Of a stretch of 64,000 nucleotides of DNA, positions 1 to 8,439 are shown piece after piece (the first letter of the stretch is position 1; each line of letters opens with the position of its first letter). Both the position numbers and the translations under genes were made by a program. The stretch spans positions 310,001 through 374,000 of the forward strand of contig NZ_JACVVD010000002.1 in the NCBI RefSeq assembly GCF_014534655.1. The letters run 5' to 3'. This DNA is from Paenibacillus sedimenti (GTDB taxonomy: Bacteria > Bacillota > Bacilli > Paenibacillales > NBRC-103111). The notes beneath the pieces are model-generated. The model was not told where the DNA came from and searched no databases. It worked only from the letters and a program-made list of their open reading frames with translations.

Positions 1-384
1 GCGCAGCTCGGCTCCGAGGTGGTGGACCAGCGCTTCGTGTCGGATGACAGCGAAGCGATTGTTCGCGAGATCCACGCGCTGCTGGAGCTTGGCGTGGATT
101 TGATCCTGGTCACGGGCGGCATGTCCGTGGACCCGGATGACCGCACGCCGGGCGCGATCAAGCAGGCCGGCGCCCGCGTGGTCAGCTACGGCACGCCGAT
201 GCTGCCGGGCTCGATGCTAATGATCGGCTATCTGGGCGACGTGCCGATCATGGGCTTGCCGGGTTGCGTGATGCACGACCCGTATACGTCCTTTGATGTG
301 CTTCTCCCGCGCATTTGCGCAGGGGAAGAAATTGTGCGCAGCGACATTACGGAGATGGGCTATGGCGGGTTTTATCAGTGTTAG
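1..384 (+). CDS. Molybdopterin-binding (MoCF-type) protein, 3' end only
   Basis: Only the last 127 residues are in the window; the frame is open from base 1, so the start lies upstream. The stretch LILVTGGMSVDPDDRTPGAI followed by GLPGCVMHD is the signature of the molybdopterin-binding fold shared by MoaB, MogA and the central domain of MoeA, which bind or adenylylate molybdopterin in the cytoplasm. The sequence resembles the stand-alone molybdopterin-binding proteins of Firmicutes more than full MoeA, because it ends shortly after the MoCF domain with no MoeA C-terminal domain. It ends with a TAG stop at 382-384. The exact family member cannot be decided without the N-terminus. The tatA and tatC genes follow, and Tat often exports molybdoenzymes, but a functional link here is only a guess. 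Confidence 0.8.
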   Translation, partial: AQLGSEVVDQRFVSDDSEAIVREIHALLELGVDLILVTGGMSVDPDDRTPGAIKQAGARVVSYGTPMLPGSMLMIGYLGDVPIMGLPGCVMHDPYTSFDVLLPRICAGEEIVRSDITEMGYGGFYQC

Positions 385-767
385 CCGGTATTTGACATGG
401 AACGTGCTCCTAGCTGCAAATCGTTCCTGTATCTTTGACGAAATTCGGCAGGTTTTCCCGGGAAATAATGTACGAAATACATTAGCATGCTAAAACAAGC
501 CGAAATACGCCGATTCCCCTATACTTTGTTGTATTTCATACAATGACTTTCCTGTTAATAGACTGATTCACTCTAATTCATTGTATTTTCTACAATAGAT
601 TGTATGAAATGAGCGTCTTCAAGCGGTTTTTCCCTCATTTCATTGCACGATTTACAGTGAAATCCGCAGAATATGCGAGATTTCATCGATCTTCTGTAAT
701 AAATACAATGGTTCTTGATTGATGTATGTATAAATTGAAAGCTACAAACCAATGGAGATGAAAACCC
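385..767. other. Intergenic region with short inverted repeats
   Basis: No gene is supported in these 383 bases. They hold several short palindromes: TTTCCCGGGAAA at 454-465, TTGTAT-TTC-ATACAA at 529-543 and ATTGTA-TTTTC-TACAAT at 580-596, followed by a third ATTGTAT at 599-605. The first may help end transcription of the upstream gene, although it has no T-run. The ATTGTAT motifs could be operator half-sites for tatA or simply an AT-rich intergenic repeat. A ribosome binding site for tatA (GGAG near 753) closes the region. Confidence 0.5.
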
Positions 768-1151
768 ATGTTTCAAAATATCGGCTTCACCGAAATTTTA
801 TTGATCGGGATCATAGCTCTTCTGCTGTTCGGCCCGCAGAAGCTGCCAGAACTCGGACGTGCGCTGGGGCGCACAATCAGCGAGTTCAAGAAGGGCACGC
901 GCGATCTGCTGAGCGACGTGAACCCGACTCCGCCGGCGGCTGAGACGCCGGCGAACCCGACATCGCCTGCGCAAAGCGCGGCGGTGCCTGTTGCTGCGCC
1001 GGCTGCAGAGCAAGCAGGCAGGAGTCCTGTAGCTGCTGAAGCTGCGGAGCAAGCAGCCGGAAGTCCTGCAGCGGCTATTGCGGCTGAGGAGCCGGCAGCC
1101 CCCGCACCGGCGCCAGCGCCGCCAAGCAATCCGCGGCGCCTACCGGATTAA
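768..1151 (+). CDS. tatA: Twin-arginine translocase subunit TatA
   Basis: This 127-residue protein is a TatA/TatE-type pore subunit of the Tat system, which moves folded proteins across the cytoplasmic membrane. A single N-terminal membrane helix (about residues 5-21) is followed by the hinge motif FGPQKLPELGRALG (21-34) and an amphipathic helix to about residue 46, ending with the usual FKKGT. The rest (about 52-127) is a low-complexity tail rich in Ala, Pro and Glu with GSPAAA/AAEQA-type repeats; TatA proteins are often only 60-90 residues, so this tail is long. The start is ATG with a GGAGATG site upstream. tatC lies about 370 bases downstream on the same strand, so the pair probably forms a minimal TatAC translocase as in Bacillus. 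A strong antisense reading frame over the tail reflects base composition only. Confidence 0.92.
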   Translation: MFQNIGFTEILLIGIIALLLFGPQKLPELGRALGRTISEFKKGTRDLLSDVNPTPPAAETPANPTSPAQSAAVPVAAPAAEQAGRSPVAAEAAEQAAGSPAAAIAAEEPAAPAPAPAPPSNPRRLPD

Positions 1152-1393
1152 TTGATGCTATGAAGTATTACTCATTTACATGTAAAAGCTCCATCTAATT
1201 TTGCCTGTGTCTCCTGTATTTTGGCATTTACATGGAATATTTCCCGTTAATATTACGGAATTGGGGAAGTTGAAGTGAATTTCACTCATTTAGCAGGAAG
1301 AATTCCTGTTATTTTACTCCATGTAGATATCAGTAATTATTTAGATGTAGTTTTTCCTATTAAATTGATGATCAACTAGTTATTCGATTCACT
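1152..1393. other. Intergenic region between tatA and the tandem repeat
   Basis: No gene is seen. The stretch is AT-rich and contains small inverted repeats such as GTGAATTTCAC and CAGGAA-GAA-TTCCTG around 1275-1310. No strong T-tailed terminator for tatA was found, so read-through into tatC is possible. Confidence 0.4.
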
Positions 1394-1503
1394 TAAGAGG
1401 AGAGACTTTGAGCTCCGCTCAAAGATCCCGGAAGAGGAGAGACTTTGAGCTCCGCTCAAAGATCCCGGAAGAGGAGAGACTTTGAGCTCCGCTCAAAGAT
1501 CCC
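1394..1503 (+). repeat. Three tandem copies of a 37-bp hairpin unit upstream of tatC
   Basis: Three head-to-tail units occupy 1394-1430, 1431-1467 and 1468-1503. They are identical apart from the first base of unit 1 and the last base of unit 3. Each unit holds a purine-rich GAAGAGGAGAG segment and a perfect 8-bp hairpin, CTTTGAGC-TCC-GCTCAAAG. The array ends only about 20 bases before the tatC start codon, so all three hairpins would lie in the 5' leader of a tatC transcript. GAGGAG resembles a ribosome binding site, but each copy is too far from the ATG except possibly through RNA folding. It could be an attenuator, an mRNA stabiliser or an intergenic repeat that has expanded. Confidence 0.9.
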
Positions 1504-1522
1504 TATATTAGGTTGGTGAAAC

Positions 1523-2281
1523 ATGACAACGAACGAAGAAATGTCGCTGGTGGAGCATCTTGGCGAGCTTCGCAAGCGAATAATGTGGATATTAATCGCA
1601 TTAATTATCGGCATGGCAGGAGGGCTCATCTGCGCCAAACCGATTATCCGCTATTTGAAAAACATCCCTCCAGCGGATGATATTGGCTGGAATGTCTTTT
1701 CGCCTTGGGATGCGTTGCGGTTGTATATGAACTTCGGTTTGGCGGTGGGCATACTCATCACGCTGCCTGTCGCGCTTTATCATATTTGGGCTTTCGTGAA
1801 GCCGGGATTACGTGAAGTCGAGCAGAAAGCCTCTATCATTTATATCCCAGCCGCTTTCTTCTTGTTTTTGCTAGGTATCGCTTTCGGTTATTTTGTCGTT
1901 TTTCCGATGGCTTTTTTCTTTACTTCATCCATAAGCAAAAGCCTTGAAATTACAGAGTTGTACGGGGCTGCGCAATATTTTTCCTTTATGTTCAACATCA
2001 TTATCCCATTGGCGGTCGTTTTCGAGATGCCGATCGTGGTGATGTTTTTGACCAAAATCCGCCTGCTTAACCCTAAGCGATTACACAAATTCAGACGTTA
2101 TGCCTATATGCTCATGGTTATTTTGGCTACGGTTATTACACCGCCAGATGCGATTTCAGCGATTTTGGTGTCGGTTCCGCTCATCATTTTGTACGAATTT
2201 AGTGTCTTTTTGTCGGGATTTATTTATCGCAAGCAATTGTTGAAAGATGCCGAATGGGAACGGGAATTTGGCCCTAAATGA
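1523..2281 (+). CDS. tatC: Twin-arginine translocase subunit TatC
   Basis: TatC (252 residues) is the polytopic receptor that binds the twin-arginine signal peptide and recruits TatA. The N-terminal motif SLVEHLGELRKRI (about residues 6-18) is diagnostic, and the protein shows the six hydrophobic segments expected, with FVKPGLREVEQKA in the first periplasmic-loop region and a C-terminal VITPPDAISAILVSVPLIILYE segment. Length is normal for the family. The ATG follows a weak site (AGGTTGGTG) that comes right after the triple hairpin repeat, so translation may depend on the folding of that leader. A T-tailed terminator follows the stop codon directly. Its partner tatA lies upstream. Confidence 0.95.
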   Translation: MTTNEEMSLVEHLGELRKRIMWILIALIIGMAGGLICAKPIIRYLKNIPPADDIGWNVFSPWDALRLYMNFGLAVGILITLPVALYHIWAFVKPGLREVEQKASIIYIPAAFFLFLLGIAFGYFVVFPMAFFFTSSISKSLEITELYGAAQYFSFMFNIIIPLAVVFEMPIVVMFLTKIRLLNPKRLHKFRRYAYMLMVILATVITPPDAISAILVSVPLIILYEFSVFLSGFIYRKQLLKDAEWEREFGPK

Positions 2282-2283
2282 TA

Positions 2284-2317
2284 AAAACAGTCTGCACATT
2301 ACCGCAGGCTGTTTTTC
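2284..2317 (+). terminator. Rho-independent terminator after tatC
   Basis: AAAACAGTCTGC pairs with GCAGGCTGTTTT (one G-T wobble) around a short loop and is followed by a run of T. It starts two bases after the tatC stop. Confidence 0.85.
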
Positions 2318-2397
2318 TTTTGAACAGCGGAATATTTACATTTCATTTGGGTAGAATGAGGGGGGTGCCCAAAAGATTGAAAAATGTGTAAAAGGAC

Positions 2398-2426
2398 TTG
2401 CAAAAACTTTCCGTTTTGATTATCAT
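2398..2426 (+). promoter_or_regulatory. Sigma-A promoter of groESL
   Basis: A -35 box TTGCAA (2398-2403) and a -10 box TATCAT (2421-2426) are separated by exactly 17 bases. The predicted transcription start, near 2433, is immediately before the CIRCE operator. Confidence 0.8.
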
Positions 2427-2437
2427 AAGAATTGTTG

Positions 2438-2464
2438 TTAGCACTAAAGACGTTTGAGTGCTAA
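2438..2464. promoter_or_regulatory. CIRCE operator (HrcA binding site)
   Basis: TTAGCACTA-N9-GAGTGCTAA matches the CIRCE consensus TTAGCACTC-N9-GAGTGCTAA with one mismatch, at the inner base of the left arm. CIRCE is bound by the HrcA repressor, which controls class I heat-shock genes in Bacillales. The position between promoter and groES is typical. Confidence 0.95.
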
Positions 2465-2510
2465 CGCGCATACACACCCCATTACCAATTTCTAAAGGAG
2501 GCTATTTTCC

Positions 2511-2792
2511 ATGATCAGACCGTTAGGTGATCGCGTAGTCATTGAAGCCATTGCGAAAGAGGAGACAACTGCGAGCGGTATCGTGCTGCCGGATTCAGCT
2601 AAAGAAAAACCGCAAGAAGGTAAAGTATTAGCTGTTGGCGCAGGCGCTATTAAAGACGGAGTACGCGTTCCGCTGGAAGTTCAAGAAGGCGACCGCATCA
2701 TTTTCTCCAAATACGCTGGAACTGAAGTGAAATACGAAGGCCGCGAACTGTTGATCTTGCGCGAAAGCGATATTCTCGCTGTATTAGCCTAA
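2511..2792 (+). CDS. groES: Co-chaperonin GroES
   Basis: GroES (93 residues) forms the heptameric lid of the GroEL chamber in the cytoplasm. The N-terminal [11 protein letters not shown], the mobile loop region [17 protein letters not shown] (about residues 17-33) and the C-terminal ESDILAVL are all conserved. Length is normal. A strong AAAGGAGG site (2494-2501) sets the ATG. The promoter and CIRCE operator upstream indicate HrcA-repressed, heat-inducible expression together with groEL, which follows after 96 bases with no terminator in between. Confidence 0.97.
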   Translation: MIRPLGDRVVIEAIAKEETTASGIVLPDSAKEKPQEGKVLAVGAGAIKDGVRVPLEVQEGDRIIFSKYAGTEVKYEGRELLILRESDILAVLA

Positions 2793-2864
2793 TTTAGCAG
2801 GCCTATAGATCAATTCGAACGTATACTTAGCTTTTCCGTTTTATTACTTAGTATGTACAATTAA

Positions 2865-4517
<1,653 letters not shown>

Positions 4518-4537
4518 TTTTACATCATATCGTAAGT

Positions 4538-4592
4538 AAGAGGTGTCTCCATCATTCTTCATTGAGTGATGGAGACACCTCTTCACTTTTTT
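4538..4592 (+). terminator. Terminator of the groESL operon
   Basis: A perfect 17-bp stem (AAGAGGTGTCTCCATCA with its complement at 4567-4583) closes a short loop and is followed by a T-rich tail. It ends the groESL transcript. Confidence 0.9.
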
Positions 4593-4755
4593 AGGTCGAA
4601 AGGTCTAATAAACTAGTAAAATTGTATTGTAGTTCTATTGATTTTCTGTTAAAATTTTCTTGTGTACAAATTGTGACAACACTTCGAACCTGTCTTAGAA
4701 ATAGATCATGACTCCAATCATTGACCTCAAGTGACAATGGAAAGGGGGTGTAACT

Positions 4756-4926
4756 ATGAAAAGACTACTCGCCAATGTTGCCAATCGCGTGTTAACAGCA
4801 ATCGCTCGCAGGCAAGCGATAACCGGATGTATCTGGGGATGCTACGAGCAAGAGCTTCCGGAAGAATTAGAACAATACAAACGCGAATATATGGCGCGTA
4901 AAGCCGTCAAGACTGCACGCGTATGA
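4756..4926 (+). CDS. AgrD-like cyclic peptide pheromone precursor (putative)
   Basis: This small gene of 56 codons has a good site (AAAGGGGGTG, 4741-4750). Its product has the three-part build of AgrD: a basic amphipathic N-terminal helix (MKRLLANVANRVLTAIARR), a short Cys-containing core (TGCIWGC, about residues 23-29) and an acidic tail with ELPEEL, matching the EVPKEL-type recognition motif that follows the core in staphylococcal AgrD. Aligning the tails puts the cleavage site after CIWGC, giving a five-residue ring like that of staphylococcal pheromones; CIWGCY is the alternative. Having two Cys in the core is unusual. The gene converges on a minus-strand unit that holds AgrB, a CPBP protease and an AgrC-like sensor, instead of lying next to agrB. 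The function is inferred from this context and from the motif pattern. Confidence 0.65.
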   Translation: MKRLLANVANRVLTAIARRQAITGCIWGCYEQELPEELEQYKREYMARKAVKTARV

Positions 4927-4941
4927 TTCATGAAGAACCCA

Positions 4942-4991
4942 AAAGGAGCCTTCCTCTAGTCATTAAAATAGACTATGCGGAAGACTCCTTT
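4942..4991. terminator. Bidirectional terminator between the agrD-like gene and the agr-like operon
   Basis: A long imperfect hairpin pairs AAAGGAG/CTCCTTT and CTTCC/GGAAG with a GTC/GAC extension. It lies between two convergent genes and has an A/T-rich edge on both sides, so it can serve both strands. Confidence 0.65.
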
Positions 4992-5004
4992 GTGATAAGA
5001 AGAG

Positions 5005-5802
5005 CTATTTATTTTCATTCATTTTTTTCGCTTCCTCAACGTACTTGAGGAATTGTTCCATAGATTGAGATGAAGTTTCGAATGCCCCATACCTGGCTTG
5101 AACATGTTCTTTATTTCGGATATACGCGTGAATGAGACTAGCTACCAGAAGTGCAACCATTCCGATGAATATCCATATATGTAAGGACGGAGTATCCAAA
5201 CCAAACACGGTAACTTCCATATAGACAAGGCTGATTAATAATACAACCATCCAGATGAAGTTTTTGCGTTTGAAGGCTTGCTTGCCTACAAATCTTCTTG
5301 TGATTAGTGATAAGTTGATGCCTAATTTTCGAATAACCCAGCTTAGTATTAACAAGATTAAGGCGACCATAATGTGTGCCACCGTATAATGCACGATGTC
5401 TGTACGCAGAAGAGATTCATTGGTAAATCCCAGGGTTACACCTGATAGAGTCACTAACATGTCAATCGTACCCGAAAGAATATAACCCGTCGCGGCCACT
5501 ATGAAAGCATATAAGAGAGGATATCTTCTAAACAAAACCAACAGAGACGTGAAAATAATAACTGTCAGTATTAAAAAAATAGGGCTATTCAAGACTTCTC
5601 TCGTATAATAATTCGTGATGGCCATGGACAATACAAGTACGATAATTTTCACATCATAAATCGTATCCTCGAAAAAACCTTTTCCTGTAAAAACATGCGA
5701 TTTCCTAAGCGGGATTTGGAACAAAGTAAAAGTGAGTACTACAATTGCATAAAAGGTGATACTCGATGTGAAAATCATCCATAAAACCTCTAAAAAGCTC
5801 AT
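5005..5802 (-). CDS. Membrane protein resembling a kinase-less AgrC sensor domain
   Basis: The 265-residue product has about six or seven hydrophobic helices over residues 5-240 and then a short charged cytoplasmic tail (KEHVQARYGAFETS to the end). This layout resembles the N-terminal peptide-sensing half of AgrC-type histidine kinases, but no HisKA/HATPase domain follows: the frame simply ends. It starts at ATG with an AAGGAG site that lies inside the end of the upstream CPBP protease gene, so the two are probably co-translated. Being downstream of agrB suggests a role in pheromone sensing, export or immunity. I do not recognise a named family. A truncated kinase is possible, but there is no kinase remnant in the following bases, which hold a terminator. 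Confidence 0.6.
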   Translation of the reverse strand: MSFLEVLWMIFTSSITFYAIVVLTFTLFQIPLRKSHVFTGKGFFEDTIYDVKIIVLVLSMAITNYYTREVLNSPIFLILTVIIFTSLLVLFRRYPLLYAFIVAATGYILSGTIDMLVTLSGVTLGFTNESLLRTDIVHYTVAHIMVALILLILSWVIRKLGINLSLITRRFVGKQAFKRKNFIWMVVLLISLVYMEVTVFGLDTPSLHIWIFIGMVALLVASLIHAYIRNKEHVQARYGAFETSSQSMEQFLKYVEEAKKMNENK

Positions 5803-5808
5803 ATGACG

Positions 5809-6495
5809 TTACTCCTTATGATGTACTGCCTCTACTTGAGGGTCATTCTTCCCTGAAATAATAACTCCTGTTAAGACAAGTCTGTAGTCGTAAAGGATAT
5901 GTAGAATGATTGGGATTAGCAAGCTCCCGCTCAGCAGGAAGACGAAAGTCGCCACAACACTGAAAATCAAGCTATTCATAATGCCTTTCAACCCCTGTAA
6001 GAAATGCCCCAATCCAAAAGCAATACCCGCTATAACAAAGCTGAGCCATAAAGGCAATGAAAAATCTTGCAACAGAGAAGGAAGCCATCCTCGCCACATT
6101 ACTTCTTCACAAATACCTATCGTTAAGGCAACAAAAGTAAACACTCTTCGCTCACTTAATGTCAGCGGCATGGAGTCATTCAAGATGACTTCTCGCTTCA
6201 CCATAGCCCGATACTGAGCACTGGTTAAAGCCAACACGACCGGTAAACTCTCGGAAATCAACCAGACGATAATCCCGGTCCACATGCATATTTCTACAAC
6301 AAATGGAGCATGCATTTTTTCAATTGTCAATATGTTAGAATCCTTATTAAGTGCATAAAGAATTGCCGTAAGAGCCCAATACCAGCCGATCAGATGATAA
6401 TAAAATTTAATTTTCCCCAGCTTGGATAAATTTTTATAATAAAAATAACCGAGCAATGGAAACATGACAATAAGGATGACCGATACTACATTCAT
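5809..6495 (-). CDS. CPBP-family intramembrane metalloprotease
   Basis: This polytopic protein (228 residues) carries the three conserved CPBP/Rce1 motifs: EEVMWR (EExxxR), FGLGH (FxxxH) and HILYD (HxxxD). These form the metal site of the membrane-embedded protease. Members act in prenyl-protein processing, bacteriocin immunity and peptide maturation; in Staphylococcus aureus the CPBP protein MroQ is needed for Agr pheromone production. It lies between agrB and the AgrC-like gene on the same strand, with a 45-base gap after agrB and almost no gap before the next gene. That makes a role in processing the AgrD-like peptide plausible, but this is inference. The site upstream (AGGGTGGT) is weak and somewhat distant. 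Confidence 0.8.
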   Translation of the reverse strand: MNVVSVILIVMFPLLGYFYYKNLSKLGKIKFYYHLIGWYWALTAILYALNKDSNILTIEKMHAPFVVEICMWTGIIVWLISESLPVVLALTSAQYRAMVKREVILNDSMPLTLSERRVFTFVALTIGICEEVMWRGWLPSLLQDFSLPLWLSFVIAGIAFGLGHFLQGLKGIMNSLIFSVVATFVFLLSGSLLIPIILHILYDYRLVLTGVIISGKNDPQVEAVHHKE

Positions 6496-6540
6496 TTGGC
6501 GTTAACCACCCTGGTTAGAACTGCTCCTTTATGTCTAAGT

Positions 6541-7077
6541 CTAAAACCCGTATCGGTCGGCAGTTTTTTGCAGACTTTTTAATAGGGTTAAGGCTTGCAG
6601 GAAAAAGATAACGGCCAACATAGGAGATTGAATGAAAAAATTGATCCCGATCACGCACGCGGCAGCAATTTTCAAGGCAGGATATTGATTCTTCGTAAAG
6701 CGACTAATATTGGTCGGAGCCCTCAGAAGAGTAATCCACAGGGCAATTGCATTGAGTACAATACCTGCGTACCAAAACTCAATCGGTACATATACCGATG
6801 CAAGCATGAAAACGCTTGTAAGAACATTGCAAGCATTAGGATGCTTCAGATGCAATCCACCTGAAAAATAGCGCAAAACCGGGAAGGCAATTAGCGGAAT
6901 AAGCGAGTACAAGAAATCACCCGTGATGATACAAATAACCTCGACAATCGAAACAATAATGATGTAATTCAGCAGGTTGATCAATGCATGCTTCATGACG
7001 TTCACGGAAGACGATGGCTGTGTCGAATTGTTATGTATAGAAATTGCAATCTTCTCGGCAATATCATTGACTAGCAT
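6541..7077 (-). CDS. agrB: AgrB-type peptide pheromone processing protease
   Basis: AgrB is a membrane cysteine endopeptidase that cuts the C-terminal tail of AgrD and forms the thiolactone. This 178-residue protein has the family layout of hydrophobic helices, and the key motif RYFSGGLHLKHPNAC holds the catalytic His and Cys seven residues apart. Length is slightly below the usual 180-210. It starts at ATG with a GAGGAGG site and heads a three-gene minus-strand unit (agrB, CPBP protease, AgrC-like sensor). No agrD is found directly beside it; the only candidate substrate is the convergent gene at 4756-4926. Confidence 0.88.
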   Translation of the reverse strand: MLVNDIAEKIAISIHNNSTQPSSSVNVMKHALINLLNYIIIVSIVEVICIITGDFLYSLIPLIAFPVLRYFSGGLHLKHPNACNVLTSVFMLASVYVPIEFWYAGIVLNAIALWITLLRAPTNISRFTKNQYPALKIAAACVIGINFFIQSPMLAVIFFLQALTLLKSLQKTADRYGF

Positions 7078-7312
7078 CGTTTTATATCGCCTCCTCTAAT
7101 AAAATCCACCTGCACTAACTAATACATAAACCATTATACCAAAAATTTCAACATCTTTTTGTACAATCGCCTTGCATTTACCGACCTGCTTGGATATATA
7201 GCCAAGATTACTCCCAGAATAGCCCAAATATGCACCGATTAGGCAATGGTACATTCTTTGGACTAGGGATAAACGTATATTAACACAAACCTATAAAGGA
7301 GTGACCCCAACC

Positions 7313-7555
7313 ATGGCTTACCAAGCAAATCAACCCTATCAAGGCAATTTCCGATGTCCCCCGGCGGACCCCATTATGATGGAGCCACAACGCGTCGTAA
7401 GAGACCATTACCACCCGCAGCGTGTTCAGGTCGTGCATCCGATTGAGATTATTAACAGGCATCACTGTGTGCCCGTGTATGAGCATGTGTATACGTGTAG
7501 TGAGAAGGATGAGTATTGCGGCGGGCATCCGCATCAGGGGCATATGAGGAGGTAG
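7313..7555 (+). CDS. CotD-family spore coat protein
   Basis: The 80-residue product is rich in His, Pro, Tyr and Cys, with HHCVPVYEHVYTC and CGGHPHQ. This composition and the (V/P)EHVY...C pattern are typical of CotD-like inner spore coat proteins of Bacillales, which become cross-linked in the coat. The ATG at 7313 follows AAAGGAG (7295-7301); a GTG at 7301 overlaps the site itself and is less likely. It is monocistronic, divergent from agrB and convergent with yesN. Sporulation (sigma-K type) control is expected from the family but was not seen in the sequence. Confidence 0.75.
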   Translation: MAYQANQPYQGNFRCPPADPIMMEPQRVVRDHYHPQRVQVVHPIEIINRHHCVPVYEHVYTCSEKDEYCGGHPHQGHMRR

Positions 7556-7561
7556 CGCTAG

Positions 7562-7603
7562 AATCCCCTGTTCCGGAACGGTATGATTCAGAACAGGGGG
7601 ATT
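7562..7603. terminator. Hairpin between cotD-like gene and yesN
   Basis: AATCCCCTGTTC pairs with GAACAGGGGGATT (one bulged G). It lies between convergent genes and may end either transcript, though no long T-run follows. Confidence 0.5.
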
Positions 7604-7639
7604 ATGACTAAGCATCGACAAACGACTAGCAAGAGGTCA

Positions 7640-8401
7640 TCACGAGAGTTCCTTCCGATATTCAGATGGGGACTGGCCGACATATTTTTTAAAGGTATTG
7701 CTGAAATAGGATAGATCATTATAGCCCAGGCGATCGGCAATATTAGAAATACTCAAAGCCGTGGTACTGAGGAGCTTCTTGGCTTCCTCCATACGTTGTT
7801 TCATGACATAATCAATAAAGTTGATTTTTGTCTGCTGCTTAAACAGATGACTCAAGTAACTCGGATTCAGATGCACTTTAGCCGCGGCTTCTTGAAGAGT
7901 TACTTCCCCGGGAAGTTTATCCTTAACGTACGCCATGACTTGCTCAACAGCTGAAAGTTCCTTTGGTTCCGTAGTAAAGTCAGTGGTTAGAACAGCAGTT
8001 CTCGTCAATTGAGACTGCTTTTTTTTATTTTCCAGATAGTTGGCAAGCCGCTGTAAGCAAGCGGCCATATCTTCAACAAGAACAGGCTTTACTAAATAAT
8101 CTCTCGCCCCAAGCCGCATGGCCTGCTGGGCGTATTGGAAGTCATCATGACCGCTAAAAATAATGGTCTCGATAGGCAGGTTCAGTTGGCTCAATGCACG
8201 GATAAATTGCAACCCGTCCATGACAGGCATGTTGACATCGGTGATGGCCAAATCGACCGTGTTCCCTTTAAGCCAGTCCAATGCTTCTAAGCCGTTAGGG
8301 GCTTCATGAACAACGGTAAAAGGAAGCTGTGTACGCTCAATGACTTTTTTCACCGAAGTTCTAACCCACCGTTCATCATCCATTAATAGTATCTTATACA
8401 T
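7640..8401 (-). CDS. YesN-type response regulator with AraC DNA-binding domain
   Basis: The receiver domain begins MYKILLMDDE and contains acidic residues 8-9, the phospho-acceptor Asp55 (AITDVNMPVMDG), Ser83 and Lys105 (YLVKPV). The C-terminal third (about 155-253) is an AraC/XylS double helix-turn-helix with LHLNPSYLSHLFKQ and GYNDLSYFSNTFKKYVGQSPSEYR. Start: the GTG at 8416 would add five residues, but AGGTGA overlaps it and is well placed for the ATG at 8401, which also matches the family start. The gene follows the YesM-type kinase gene and lies downstream of the TRAP transporter genes on the same strand. It probably activates those genes in response to the sensed carboxylate or sugar acid. 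Confidence 0.9.
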   Translation of the reverse strand: MYKILLMDDERWVRTSVKKVIERTQLPFTVVHEAPNGLEALDWLKGNTVDLAITDVNMPVMDGLQFIRALSQLNLPIETIIFSGHDDFQYAQQAMRLGARDYLVKPVLVEDMAACLQRLANYLENKKKQSQLTRTAVLTTDFTTEPKELSAVEQVMAYVKDKLPGEVTLQEAAAKVHLNPSYLSHLFKQQTKINFIDYVMKQRMEEAKKLLSTTALSISNIADRLGYNDLSYFSNTFKKYVGQSPSEYRKELS

Positions 8402-8439
8402 AAGCTGGTCTTTCACCTGCCTTTTGAATAATGGTCTGT

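Noticed and set aside
529..605. CRISPR-like array
   Set aside because: The short ATTGTAT repeats are palindromic, of unequal spacing and far too short; no cas genes occur. The same applies to the three 37-bp units at 1394-1503, which abut without spacers.
773..1129. Ala/Gly-rich minus-strand frame over tatA
   Set aside because: It is the complement of the Ala/Pro-rich tail of TatA, with no start signals of its own.
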